From assembly GCA_020633415.1 (NCBI GenBank), contig JACKDQ010000007.1, forward strand, positions 62,001 to 126,000: a stretch of 64,000 bases of DNA. Direction: 5' to 3'. How positions within the stretch are numbered: position 1 is the first letter of the stretch; each line of letters opens with the position of its first letter. Origin of the DNA: Deltaproteobacteria bacterium. GTDB lineage: Bacteria; Myxococcota_A; Polyangia; GCA-2747355. Below the pieces are notes generated by a model. That model ran no database searches and was not told the origin of the DNA. It was given only the letters and a program-made list of their open reading frames with translations. Below are positions 1-8,384 of this stretch, in pieces. The position numbers were made by a program, and so were the translations under genes.

Positions 1-578
1 TGCGGATCGGGAATCGTATCGCCGTGCGGGACGTGCAGCTCAGTGCAAGGGCCGCACGGACCGCTGTCGCCCATCGCCCAGAAGTTGTCCGCCTTACCCA
101 GCCGCTGAATGCGCCGCTCGGGCAGACCGATCACTTCGTGCCAAACGGCAAACGCTTGGTCGTCGGCGGGAACCTCGTCATCGCCACCGAAGATCGAGAC
201 CATGATTCTGTCGCCATCGATGCCGACTTCTTCGGTCAGGAAACGCCAGGCATGTTTGATCGCGCCTTCTTTGAAGTAGTCGCCAAACGAGAAGTTTCCA
301 AGCATCTCAAAGAAGGTGTGGTGTCGCGTCGTGCGGCCGACGGCCTCAAGGTCGTTATGCTTGCCGGTGACCCGCAGGCACTTTTGCGAAGTAGTCGCGC
401 AGTTGAAGTCACGCGTTTGCAGGCCGACGAACACGTCTTTGAACTGCACCATGCCGGCGTTGGTGAAATAGAGCGTTGGGTCATTGTCCGGCACGAGCGA
501 AGAACTCGGCACCACACAATGGTCTGCGCGCTGGAAGAACTGGAGAAACCGCTGACGGACATCGTTTCCTGAAATCAT
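1..578 (-). CDS. alaS: alanyl-tRNA synthetase, N-terminal part (runs off the window)
   Basis: This is the first 192 residues or so of alanyl-tRNA synthetase, which charges tRNA-Ala in the cytoplasm. The ATG is at 578 and the frame stays open to the window edge, so the gene is cut by the window and not broken. Seen in the translation: FTNAGMVQFKDVF near residue 35, VTGKHNDLE followed by RTTRHHTFFEMLGNFSFGDY near residues 65-100, and DNFWAMGDSGPCGPC near residue 172. These are the class II catalytic-core signatures specific to AlaRS. The editing and C-Ala domains would lie outside the window. The gene lies 95 bases beyond the end of the barrel-protein gene on the same strand. Confidence 0.97.
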   Translation of the reverse strand, partial: MISGNDVRQRFLQFFQRADHCVVPSSSLVPDNDPTLYFTNAGMVQFKDVFVGLQTRDFNCATTSQKCLRVTGKHNDLEAVGRTTRHHTFFEMLGNFSFGDYFKEGAIKHAWRFLTEEVGIDGDRIMVSIFGGDDEVPADDQAFAVWHEVIGLPERRIQRLGKADNFWAMGDSGPCGPCTELHVPHGDTIPDP

Positions 579-673
579 GGCTGTAGATCCTCTGACCGAG
601 ATATAGCACCGACCTCGGCCGCCCAAAAGAGCAGATCGCCTCATGGGTCGGCTCTGCGGCCCAACCAAGCGGC

Positions 674-2323
674 TTAGTAGGAGTAGCCGACGCTAAACGT
701 CGTGCCCGCGTAGATGTCGAGGGCGCCGCCCGCGTAGTTGCCGCACTTGCGACCATCGAAGAAGCAGTCGCCTTGGAAGGAGTAGAAGAATCGACGATAG
801 AACCCACCGATCGAGGCCGTGAAGCCGTGATAGCGCACGAATACACCGCCACCGACGTCGATGCCGCCGGTGGAGCTCTTGCCATAACCGTCGGCGCCGA
901 GTTGCTCGATGTCTCCAGCGGAGAAAACCAGCAGATAGTCGAAGCCGATGCGCCCACCGATGGCGAACTTGCCGCGCACAAAAAACGGCACATCGAGGTG
1001 GACCAGCGCCAACTTGAGGTACGCGTAACTGATGTTGGGCAGGGGGATCGCCGCTTGTCCGCTCTCGTCGGTCGAGAAGCCTTGAATCCCATAGTCGAGG
1101 CCAGCGAATAGCGTCGGGCTGGTCGCTTTGCCGAGCATGTTCCAGCGATAGCGCACGCCGAATTCGATGCCTTGGATCAGCGTGTCCGACTCGCCGGCGA
1201 CACCAGAGACCTGAGACTTGAGCCCCAGTACGCGGAAATAACGCAGGTTGAGGCCGATGTTGCCCCAGGCCGCCCGCGTGAGCGCTGCCAAGGGGTAGAC
1301 GGCCGCGTCGATCGCGATCGCAGGCACTAGGCCGGGGGTTCGATAGTCGGCGGGATTGGCGGGTTCGATCGGGTCGTTGAAGGTGAAGCTGCGACTGAGC
1401 AGGATCAAGCCGGTGTTGACTTCAACGATTCGGGCCCAGCTTGGTCGGGCGTCGCTGTCCTGGCGGAGTTGGAGATCGCCGCTCTTGCTAGCGCGCCGTT
1501 GGCGACGCGTGTTGTTATCGGTGTCGTCGTCGTCATCGTCGCTGCCGGTGTCTCGCCGGTGGCGGACCAACGCCGGCGGTTTGCTGCGCCTTGCCGCGTC
1601 GTCGGTTACGGAAAAGCCCAGGTCGTCGCCGCCAGAGGAGTCGGTGGGGGGATCTTTGGCTGGGGGGGCGGGATCCTGTGGCGGATCTCGCGGCTGATCC
1701 GCGGCCGACGTCTTGCGTTGGTGCGGATCGCTGCGGGCGACTTTTTTGCGTCGCACGATCGGTCGGCGCCTGGCCACACGGCGGACCGCAGGCGCGGGCG
1801 CAGTCGTGCGGGCGGCCATACGCAGCACTGCTCCGACCGCCCGACGCGCCGAGGAGCGATCGAGTCTTGTTCCGCGTAATGCGATCACCTTGGTACCGAT
1901 CGCCCGGCCGTCTGCACCGTTGTAGACGACGATGCGCAACGTCCAGCGACCGCTAAGTCGCAAGATGCTGCCACCGATAATCGCCGATACGGCAGCCGCC
2001 TGTGCTCCGGCTACTCGGCCGGCGGCACCACTTCCGCGCACACTGCGTCGGTAGACGGCGGCGTTGACCAGGGTTGCCCGCGATCCGATGCCACGCCGAA
2101 TCTCGGCGGCTGCGGCGCCACCGCGGGGTCCGGAGAACGGCAAGACGACGATGCGTGGCTTTTCCGCGGAAACGGGGCGCGCGAAACCGAGCGCTAGCAA
2201 CAGCACGACTACCGCGCCTGACCGAAAACTCGGTGCGCGCCGCGGCCATTTCGCTAACGCAGTGCTGGATCGGGACACTAGCGGGGTTGTGAGACGTCTT
2301 GGATACAGCTTGCGGTCTCTCAT
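674..2323 (-). CDS. secreted protein: TolB-like N-domain, basic/acidic linker, predicted outer-membrane beta-barrel
   Basis: Start ATG at 2323, 10 bases after the pilT stop. The frame is open 40 codons further, but that would run into pilT. The protein has 549 residues. A hydrophobic stretch near residues 37-50 ending in SA looks like a signal peptide with a long basic n-region. Residues ~53-160 (KPRIVVLPFSGPRGG onward) resemble the small alpha/beta domain of TolB/LpoB-like proteins. Next come Arg-rich and Pro/Asp-rich disordered segments, including a run of six Asp. The last ~220 residues alternate aromatic and polar residues, are Gly-rich and end in Tyr (SVGYSY), as outer-membrane barrels often do. 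The position behind pilT suggests an envelope role, perhaps with pili; this is inference. No named family is recognised. Confidence 0.75.
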   Translation of the reverse strand: MRDRKLYPRRLTTPLVSRSSTALAKWPRRAPSFRSGAVVVLLLALGFARPVSAEKPRIVVLPFSGPRGGAAAAEIRRGIGSRATLVNAAVYRRSVRGSGAAGRVAGAQAAAVSAIIGGSILRLSGRWTLRIVVYNGADGRAIGTKVIALRGTRLDRSSARRAVGAVLRMAARTTAPAPAVRRVARRRPIVRRKKVARSDPHQRKTSAADQPRDPPQDPAPPAKDPPTDSSGGDDLGFSVTDDAARRSKPPALVRHRRDTGSDDDDDDTDNNTRRQRRASKSGDLQLRQDSDARPSWARIVEVNTGLILLSRSFTFNDPIEPANPADYRTPGLVPAIAIDAAVYPLAALTRAAWGNIGLNLRYFRVLGLKSQVSGVAGESDTLIQGIEFGVRYRWNMLGKATSPTLFAGLDYGIQGFSTDESGQAAIPLPNISYAYLKLALVHLDVPFFVRGKFAIGGRIGFDYLLVFSAGDIEQLGADGYGKSSTGGIDVGGGVFVRYHGFTASIGGFYRRFFYSFQGDCFFDGRKCGNYAGGALDIYAGTTFSVGYSY

Positions 2324-2333
2324 GTTCCCGATG

Positions 2334-3452
2334 CTAGCGGCCGAAGCCAGGGTTCTCGTCGAGCCAGGTCTTGGTTCCGGCGATTCCGCTAAAGTAGAGC
2401 GCAAAGTCGTCGGGGTTCGACGCGTTCTTGAGCGCCGTCTCATAGGTGACGACTTGGCGCTGGACCAGTTCGGTGAGGCTTTGATCGAAGGTGATCATGC
2501 CGTAGGGGTTGCGCCCCTCGGCGATCGCCTCGTGGATCTCCACCGTGCGCTGCGGTTCCTCGATCAACTCGCGTACGCGGGCGGTATTGACCAGCACCTC
2601 GACGGCGGGTGCCATCCCCTTACCATCGGCGCGTGGCAAGAGCCGCTGCGAGACGACGCCGCGCAGCGCCGAGGCCAGCTGCAGCCGGGCCTGCGTTTGT
2701 TTTTCGCCGGGAAACACCGAGACGATGCGGTTAACGGTTTCAACAGCGTCGGTGGTGTGCAGGGTTGAAAGCACCAAGTGTCCGGTCTCGGCGGCAAGTA
2801 GCGCGATCTCGATGGTCTCCATATCACGCATCTCGCCGACGAGGATCACGTCCGGGTCTTGTCGTAGCGCGGCGCGCAGTGCGCGGCCAAACGAGGTCGT
2901 GTCCAGTCCAAGCTCGCGCTGGTTGATCACGCTGCGGCGATCGGAAAACGCATACTCGATCGGGTCCTCGATCGTAACGATATGGTAGGCGCGCGTGCGG
3001 TTGATATGATCGAGCATCGCGGCCAGCGTTGTCGACTTGCCGCTGCCGGTAACTCCGGTAACGAGCACCAATCCGCGCTGCTCGTCGGCGAGCGAGGTCA
3101 CCACGCTGGGCAAACCGAGCGTCTGAAACGGTGGAACCTCGGGAGGGATCAGGCGCAAAACCATGCCCAGCGTTCCGCGTTGCATGAAGACGTTGGTGCG
3201 GAAGCGATGGCCGTTGGGAGAGGTGTATGCTAGGTCGGTTTCGTGGAACTTTTCGAACTCGCCGCGCTGGCGTTCGCTCATGATGTGTTCGGAAAATGCT
3301 TCGAGCGACTCGAGGTCGATCGCCGGGACGTCACGGACCGTGCGCAGATCGCCTTTGATCCGGAAGATCGGCGGCAGGCCGACCTTCAGATGGATGTCCG
3401 AAGCCCCGAGCCGCTGAGCGGCTGCCAAGACGCGTTCGATAGTGTCAAACAT
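2334..3452 (-). CDS. pilT: type IV pilus retraction ATPase PilT
   Basis: A 372-residue secretion-ATPase family protein that would power pilus retraction and twitching motility from the inner membrane face. Seen: Walker A GVTGSGKST at ~133-141, the Asp box HIVTIEDPIEY at ~157-167, Walker B DVILVGEMRD at ~201-210 and the His box GHLVLSTLHTTDA at ~224-236. The N-terminal DIHLKVG segment is typical of PilT-type enzymes. The length fits PilT and the close paralogue PilU, and I cannot separate these with certainty. No pilin, pilB or pilC gene is in the window, so it is uncoupled from a main pil cluster here. The TolB-like/barrel gene follows 10 bases downstream and is probably co-transcribed. Confidence 0.93.
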   Translation of the reverse strand: MFDTIERVLAAAQRLGASDIHLKVGLPPIFRIKGDLRTVRDVPAIDLESLEAFSEHIMSERQRGEFEKFHETDLAYTSPNGHRFRTNVFMQRGTLGMVLRLIPPEVPPFQTLGLPSVVTSLADEQRGLVLVTGVTGSGKSTTLAAMLDHINRTRAYHIVTIEDPIEYAFSDRRSVINQRELGLDTTSFGRALRAALRQDPDVILVGEMRDMETIEIALLAAETGHLVLSTLHTTDAVETVNRIVSVFPGEKQTQARLQLASALRGVVSQRLLPRADGKGMAPAVEVLVNTARVRELIEEPQRTVEIHEAIAEGRNPYGMITFDQSLTELVQRQVVTYETALKNASNPDDFALYFSGIAGTKTWLDENPGFGR

Positions 3453-3597
3453 TGTTTCTTAACGGTAGCATAGCGCAACGCTGGGCTCACCAGGGTTTTC
3501 GCGGCGGGGTGTCTGTGTCCACCGCCCTGGGTATCTGCCGCGGTTGGCCCTGGGTTGGGCTGCTGAGGCTTGCTCAGCTCAGCGCGTGCGGCAGGTT

Positions 3598-3888
3598 GTG
3601 AGCGGGTTGGAGAAAAATCGTTCATTTTCAGACGATTCGCTGGACCGACCGGCCGGTTGTCCGCGCTGTCTAGCGCCACCAGAGGCCGGCGACAGACATT
3701 GTCGCCGCTGCGGTGCGTCCTTTCTCGGTGGCGTGTTCGACCCGCAGTCAGCGGCCTTCGATGAAGGGCTCGACGGTAGGCCGCCCGCCGTGCTGCGATG
3801 GTTGTTTTGGCTGCTGCTCTGTCCAGCACTGACCGCTTCAGCGGCCTGGGCGACTTATCAGCTATTGAGCTGGCTGCGCCCCCGTTAG
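3598..3888 (+). CDS. small zinc-ribbon membrane protein
   Basis: A short protein of about 96 residues if started at GTG 3598. The frame is open back to a TTG at 3544, and GTG 3586 is also possible; no SD site decides between them. It carries two CxxC knuckles about ten residues apart (CPRC and CRRC), as in a zinc ribbon, then one hydrophobic segment near the C-terminus (about LRWLFWLLLCPALTASAAW) ending in basic residues. The layout is a cytoplasmic zinc finger tethered to the inner membrane. It is divergent from pilT. Function unknown. It is likely real because of the coherent Cys pattern and membrane segment, but it is short and the start is uncertain. Confidence 0.5.
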   Translation: MSGLEKNRSFSDDSLDRPAGCPRCLAPPEAGDRHCRRCGASFLGGVFDPQSAAFDEGLDGRPPAVLRWLFWLLLCPALTASAAWATYQLLSWLRPR

Positions 3889-3969
3889 CATCGCGTTTCA
3901 GCGCGGCGATGGCTGCAGGAAGCGGTCAAGGACGCTTGGGACTTCCTTGGGCTGTGCAGCGAGGCTAGG

Positions 3970-4653
3970 ATGCCGCCGATGAGCAGCGCATTTTCAAGCG
4001 GCCGTTTGGGGCGCCGTGCCTTGCCGATTATCGTCGGTATCGCTGGGGGAACCGGATCGGGCAAGACGACGATCGCCCATCGAATCGCAGCGGGACTGCC
4101 GGCCAACGCCGCGGTGGTGATCGAGCACGACAGCTATTATTACGATGGACCGGCGATGCCCGAACACCTGCGCAACGCAGGGAACTTCGATCACCCTGAT
4201 GCGCTGGAGACCGGGCTGTTGATCGATCACATCAAGGCGCTGCGCGCTGGACGTGGCGCAGAATTGCCACAGTACGATTTCGGTGCTCATCGGCGGCTCG
4301 ATCAGACGCGCAGCGTGGGATCGGTGCCGATCGTCATCGTTGAAGGGATCTTGGCATTGGCCGTAGCCGATCTGCGCGCACTGTTTGATCTGAAGATCTT
4401 CGTCGATACCGATGCGGATATCCGCATCATGCGTCGCGTTCGTCGGGACATGGAACAGCGGGGCCGAGACTTTTCCAGCATTCGCGAGCAGTACTACCGG
4501 ACCGTGCGACCGATGCACTTGGCCTATGTTGAGCCTTCGAAACGCTTCGCCGATATCGTTATCCCCGAGGGCGGGGACAACCGCGTGGCGTTGGACACCA
4601 TCGTCGGTAGGCTGCGCTACGACTTATCGAGCGCTGGTTTGTCGACGGATTGA
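3970..4653 (+). CDS. udk: uridine/cytidine kinase
   Basis: A 227-residue P-loop kinase that phosphorylates uridine or cytidine to the monophosphate (pyrimidine salvage). Seen: Walker A GGTGSGKTT at ~26-34, the HDSYYYD substrate-binding segment at ~57-63, an NFDHPDA motif near residue 73 and the RRxRRD lid region near 155-160 (MRRVRRDMEQRGR). All are characteristic of uridine kinases and not of phosphoribulokinase. The length is close to the family norm plus a short N-terminal tail. ATG 3970 and ATG 3979 are both possible. It stands alone, followed by a converging TPR gene. Confidence 0.93.
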   Translation: MPPMSSAFSSGRLGRRALPIIVGIAGGTGSGKTTIAHRIAAGLPANAAVVIEHDSYYYDGPAMPEHLRNAGNFDHPDALETGLLIDHIKALRAGRGAELPQYDFGAHRRLDQTRSVGSVPIVIVEGILALAVADLRALFDLKIFVDTDADIRIMRRVRRDMEQRGRDFSSIREQYYRTVRPMHLAYVEPSKRFADIVIPEGGDNRVALDTIVGRLRYDLSSAGLSTD

Positions 4654-4713
4654 CCTTTCCGTCCCGCGATCGCGCGGCGATCACGATTGGCCTGGTGGCG
4701 GCCTGTCGACGAA

Positions 4714-5250
4714 CTAGTTGGGGCCGAGGCTATTCCAGGGCGCTTCCCATACGGGCAAGACGGGCCCGGCGTTGTCTGTGGCTTCGGCGCCATTGCCTTG
4801 GTTTTCGACGTGATTGAGCAGCAGCGTCAAACGTCGCTGCGCTTCGCTATCCTCGGGATTTCGCTCGCAGTAGTTGCGCAGTGTCGCCACGGCGTCGTCG
4901 GTGCGACCCATCTGCAGCAGCACGTCGCTGAGGTTGAGCGCAGCACCCGGGTGATCGGGAAAGATCGCCAGCGCCCGCTGGAAGTAGGTATAGGCGCCGA
5001 CGACGAAGCCGATGCGCCAGACAACCACGCCGAGGTTGTTGTAGGGCGTCGCGTAATCGGGGAACAATTCGATCGCTCGCATAAAGCGGTCGATCGCGCC
5101 CGGGAGTTTGCCCGAACTAAAAAGCTGCTCACCTTGTTGATTGAGCTCGACGGCTCGCGCCTTGTCCGATTCACCTAGCGGTATCAACGGTGCCTCCCAG
5201 TTGTGCCGACGCTGACTAATATCAAGATGCGTGCCAGGCTGAGCGCGCAC
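4714..5250 (-). CDS. TPR-repeat protein
   Basis: A 178-residue protein with about three consecutive tetratricopeptide repeats between residues ~35 and 140: AVELNQQGEQLFSSGKLPGA, the repeat beginning AIELFPDYATPYNNLGVV, and that beginning ALAIFPDHPGAALNLSDVL. No signal peptide or membrane segment is evident, so it is probably a cytoplasmic scaffold. The C-terminal 40 residues are low-complexity and acidic. It converges with udk and lies upstream of an unrelated reading direction, so its partner cannot be read from context. Specific function unknown. Confidence 0.8.
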   Translation of the reverse strand: MRAQPGTHLDISQRRHNWEAPLIPLGESDKARAVELNQQGEQLFSSGKLPGAIDRFMRAIELFPDYATPYNNLGVVVWRIGFVVGAYTYFQRALAIFPDHPGAALNLSDVLLQMGRTDDAVATLRNYCERNPEDSEAQRRLTLLLNHVENQGNGAEATDNAGPVLPVWEAPWNSLGPN

Positions 5251-5319
5251 GATCTCGGTTAGTTAGCGCAGTGACACGCGTGGCGATCGCCGAGGATTTG
5301 ACGCTGAGGCTGTGGAGCG

Positions 5320-7506
5320 TCAGTTGGCTGCCGGAGCAAGGAGCGGAAGCGGCTCGCCGCGTTCGACCTGCTGACTGGTAACCTCTAGCCGATAGGAGCG
5401 TTGGCCAACGAGCAGGCGGTAGGCCGGTTCGAGCGGCTGGATCGGTGCCGGCGTTCGTTTGTCGGTCGGATAGGGCAGTCGAAGTTGAAGCGGTCGCCTG
5501 GCGCCGATCCAAGCGCTGGTGCGCCAGACAAAGCGTCGTCCTCGCGGACCACCCAACGGCAAGCTCAGCTCCACGCGTTGGTCGGTTGCGCTGGTCAGCG
5601 TGAGCAGCGCTCCGATGACGCGCCGATAGAGCTTAAGGTCGCCTGGCGCGCCGGCTGGTGCTTGGGCGATATGCGCTTCCGCGATCAAGCGAAACCGGCC
5701 GCAAGCGGGGATCTGTCTGTTCTGGCGATCGCGTCCTTGCTGTCCGTCGCCGACGCCGAGCTGAATCAGCGTCGAGCGCTGGGCCGCAATACCGAGGGTG
5801 TCGACGGTGCTTTGGTAAGCAGCGACATCGGGCAGTCTTGCAGCACGGGCCATCGATGCCAGCGCTTCGGGCTCCAACGGACTGGTCAGCAGGTAACGCA
5901 AGCCCAGCCGCTCCATGGCCTCGGCGGTCTGCTCACAGGGCGAGAGCAGCAGCCGCAGGGCTTGGGCATTTGCTTCGTCGTAGGCGCGGATGCCGAAAAA
6001 ATTGTTGGCCAGCGTTGGCCGCCCGCTGAGATAGGAAAGCACGTGACCGATCGACCAGTCGGCAAGCAACCCATAGTCGGTGCGCTCCGGCGTCAGCTGG
6101 CGAACCTGCCGAAAGAAGCGTTGACCAGCGCGCTGTGCTGGGGAGATTACTTCAAGCGAGAGGCTGTAAAAGAGCTGGGGCGTACTAAACGCGGCGAGCG
6201 CGCCGAGGATTAGCGCAAACAACCGCCGGTGCTGGCCGAGATGCTGACGTAGGCGAGCCAAGCCGACGCCGACCGCTAGCGCGCCAAACGGCGACCAGGC
6301 GCAAAGAAAGCGCGTCGACCCGCTGCCGGCGAGCAAGAGCAGCGTTGCGCCGAAGACGACCAACAGCGATCCGCTGCGCCAGGCATGGTCCGCGTCCGAC
6401 GACGGTTGGCCAGGGCTGCGGCGCCAGAGCAATAGTGCCGGTGTGGCAACCGCGAAAGCCAACAGCGGCCAGCCGACGAGGTCGACAACCAGTTGCGGCG
6501 CAGAAAGAATACCGCGCGATTCGAGTGATAGCGGCAAAAACGGATTATTCGAAAGGTAGGACAGCCCGTCGACCAGTGGGTTGCGGCAGCTTGGCACCAG
6601 CGCGAACCCGCAGATCGCCAAGCCGGCGGCAAGCGCTGGCCCGCAGCGCAAGCGACGTAGTGGTGTGCGCAGGTAGATCGTCAAGCTGGCGGTCGCAGCG
6701 AACAGCGCCGCCAAGTGAAGCAAGCTCGGTGCGAAAAAGACGAAGCGGGTGCGCCAGGGCGAGGCCAGGCAGGCGGGGATTGCGCAAACCAAACCAAGCG
6801 ACAGCAGCAGCGCGGCACGGAGGGCGATCCGATCGGCGATGTCCGCCTCGCGCAGGCGGAGCATCTGAATGCAAAGCAAGATCGCCGCGCAGATCAGTCC
6901 GAGCAAGATCAGCGCCCCAGGAACGAACAGCAACAGGCCACCCACGGCGAGCGCACCGATCGCGATCGACGAGCGCCGCTTGCTGACCAATGGCCAGCAG
7001 ATCAGCATCAGGAAGAGCGGTTCGAACAGGTGATGGTCGAATCGCGAAATCACGCTGTACTGCACGTGGGCCGGAATGATCACCAATAGCGCGGCCGCGG
7101 TTGTGGCGCCGATCAGACCGAGCCAGCGCTTAGTGCCGAGGAATAGCAGCAAGACGGTTAGTGCGCCGACCAAAGGAGGGATCCAGGCGGCGATCGCCCC
7201 GAGGCTTGCGCGCGGACCGAGTCCGCCAAGCTTAGCAATCGTTGCCAAGAGCAATGGCATGCCGGGGGGCCAAATCAGCTCGCCGCCATGAGGAAAGTTC
7301 AACCGCGGATCGTGGTTGGGAACCTTGGGATAGTTGTCTAGCGTCTGCTGGGTGCGGATTAGATGATAGGGCGGATCATCAGCGAAGACGAAGGTCTCGT
7401 CGCCGACGAAGACTTGCTGATAGGCCGCCGAGCGCAGCGAAAACGCGGCGAAGAATAGCAGCGCTCCGATCAGCAGCGCGGGCAGTCGGCGTTTAGTTAG
7501 CAGCAC
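5320..7506 (-). CDS. STT3/AglB/PglB-like membrane glycosyltransferase (GT-C fold)
   Basis: A multi-pass membrane protein of 728 residues from GTG 7506. The open frame continues 148 codons upstream across the previous gene, but that part reads as an antisense-type shadow; GTG 7506 precedes a basic n-region and the first membrane segment. Seen: an external-loop acidic motif ADDPPYHL at ~42-49, then YPKVPNHDPRLNFP with PPG downstream, as in bacterial and archaeal oligosaccharyltransferases; RFDHHLFE at ~155-162, matching the DHHxxE-type loop; and LADWSIGHVLSYLSGRPTLAN near 481-500, where the catalytic WWDYG motif is expected. WWDYG is degenerate here (DWSIG). It lies downstream of the UbiA and CruF-like genes on the same strand. 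The likely role is transfer of a sugar or glycan from a polyprenyl carrier, but the acceptor is unknown. Confidence 0.8.
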   Translation of the reverse strand: MLLTKRRLPALLIGALLFFAAFSLRSAAYQQVFVGDETFVFADDPPYHLIRTQQTLDNYPKVPNHDPRLNFPHGGELIWPPGMPLLLATIAKLGGLGPRASLGAIAAWIPPLVGALTVLLLFLGTKRWLGLIGATTAAALLVIIPAHVQYSVISRFDHHLFEPLFLMLICWPLVSKRRSSIAIGALAVGGLLLFVPGALILLGLICAAILLCIQMLRLREADIADRIALRAALLLSLGLVCAIPACLASPWRTRFVFFAPSLLHLAALFAATASLTIYLRTPLRRLRCGPALAAGLAICGFALVPSCRNPLVDGLSYLSNNPFLPLSLESRGILSAPQLVVDLVGWPLLAFAVATPALLLWRRSPGQPSSDADHAWRSGSLLVVFGATLLLLAGSGSTRFLCAWSPFGALAVGVGLARLRQHLGQHRRLFALILGALAAFSTPQLFYSLSLEVISPAQRAGQRFFRQVRQLTPERTDYGLLADWSIGHVLSYLSGRPTLANNFFGIRAYDEANAQALRLLLSPCEQTAEAMERLGLRYLLTSPLEPEALASMARAARLPDVAAYQSTVDTLGIAAQRSTLIQLGVGDGQQGRDRQNRQIPACGRFRLIAEAHIAQAPAGAPGDLKLYRRVIGALLTLTSATDQRVELSLPLGGPRGRRFVWRTSAWIGARRPLQLRLPYPTDKRTPAPIQPLEPAYRLLVGQRSYRLEVTSQQVERGEPLPLLAPAAN

Positions 7507-7553
7507 TAGGTGCCAGCCTAGCCAAATTCGCGCTCCACGACCAGGTCTGGCGA

Positions 7554-8384
7554 TCAGTTGTGCGATTTGCGCCAGAGCGCGGCAAGGTCGGTCAGTGCCA
7601 GGTATGGTGGTGCAAAGGCCAACGCCGAGAGCACCAGGGGCATCGATGGTCGATGCAGTGCGAGCAGTACAAAAAATAACGCGGAGGGTGGAATTCGCAG
7701 CAGCATTGTCGACAGCGGAACGTTGCGGTGGCTGCGTTGGCGAAGTAGCCACCAGGTGGCGACCAACGAGATCGGCCAGAAGCAAGCTGGTCCGAGCCAA
7801 GGAGCGATCGGGCGATCGAGCCAGCGGAGTGCGCCCCACCAAGTGGCGAGTAGCGCGGGATGCAGCAGTAGCGGCGGCAAGATCGCCAGCAGCAGCGGGT
7901 GGCGATTGCGATGGAGCAGCCAGCAAGCCGTGGCGGCGAACAAAGCCCAACCGAGCACACCGATCGGCGGAACGTCAAACAGTCCCGGATGGCTCCAGCG
8001 CCACAGCCCGGCACGCACGGCGATCGGTTCGATCATCCAAGCGTCGAAAAAGACGAGCAGCGCGGCAACCAGTGGCGTGCGGATCGCGGCGCTTTTGCAG
8101 ATCGCCGTGGCGATGTCGTTGGCCGAGATGATCACCGCCGGCCAGATCAACGCGATCGCCAGCGGAACGACGCCGACGAAACCGTGCCAGCCGTGGGTGT
8201 AGCGATAAAACTGGTAGAGCTCGATTACGCTCTGCTCCGACAGCCAAGCGCCGGCGGCCAGGGCGAGGTAGTTGGCGATCAATCTGTTGGAGCGAGGCGC
8301 TAGGCGGGAGCGTGCGAGCACGAAAGCGACGACGATCGCCGCGCAGAGCACCTCAAACAGCGCCATGGGCATGGCGAGCGTCAT
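7554..8384 (-). CDS. CruF-like carotenoid biosynthesis membrane protein (DUF422 family)
   Basis: A 276-residue multi-pass membrane protein. The ATG at 8384 overlaps the stop of the UbiA gene as ATGA, so I take that start and not the one 83 codons further upstream. The family signature is visible: EQSVIELYQFYRYTHGWHGFVGVVPLAIALIW in the first half (abbreviated E..GF..Y....GW.G.VPL.I...W), and EPIAVRAGLWRWSHPG followed by PPIGVLGW near residues 120-150, matching the D/EP.A...G.W.W..PG...VP..N..GW pattern of CruF-type carotenoid hydratases. Known members act on the ends of carotenoids in the membrane. The adjacent UbiA enzyme fits, but no crtB, crtI or crtY gene is in this window, so the substrate is inferred. 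Confidence 0.7.
   Translation of the reverse strand: MTLAMPMALFEVLCAAIVVAFVLARSRLAPRSNRLIANYLALAAGAWLSEQSVIELYQFYRYTHGWHGFVGVVPLAIALIWPAVIISANDIATAICKSAAIRTPLVAALLVFFDAWMIEPIAVRAGLWRWSHPGLFDVPPIGVLGWALFAATACWLLHRNRHPLLLAILPPLLLHPALLATWWGALRWLDRPIAPWLGPACFWPISLVATWWLLRQRSHRNVPLSTMLLRIPPSALFFVLLALHRPSMPLVLSALAFAPPYLALTDLAALWRKSHN

Noticed and set aside
24..572. Plus-strand open frame opposite alaS
   Set aside because: The minus strand encodes clear AlaRS motifs; the plus frame matches no family.
2324..2443. 40-codon extension of the TolB-like/barrel gene into pilT
   Set aside because: It overlaps pilT in another frame; the ATG 10 bases after the pilT stop fits operon spacing.
5401..6213. 270-residue plus-strand frame opposite the STT3-like gene
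   Set aside because: Gln/Arg-rich shadow. The minus strand carries the membrane segments and STT3-type motifs.
7507..7950. 148-codon N-terminal extension of the STT3-like protein
   Set aside because: It lies wholly over the CruF-like gene in another frame and lacks family similarity. GTG 7506 gives a natural start.
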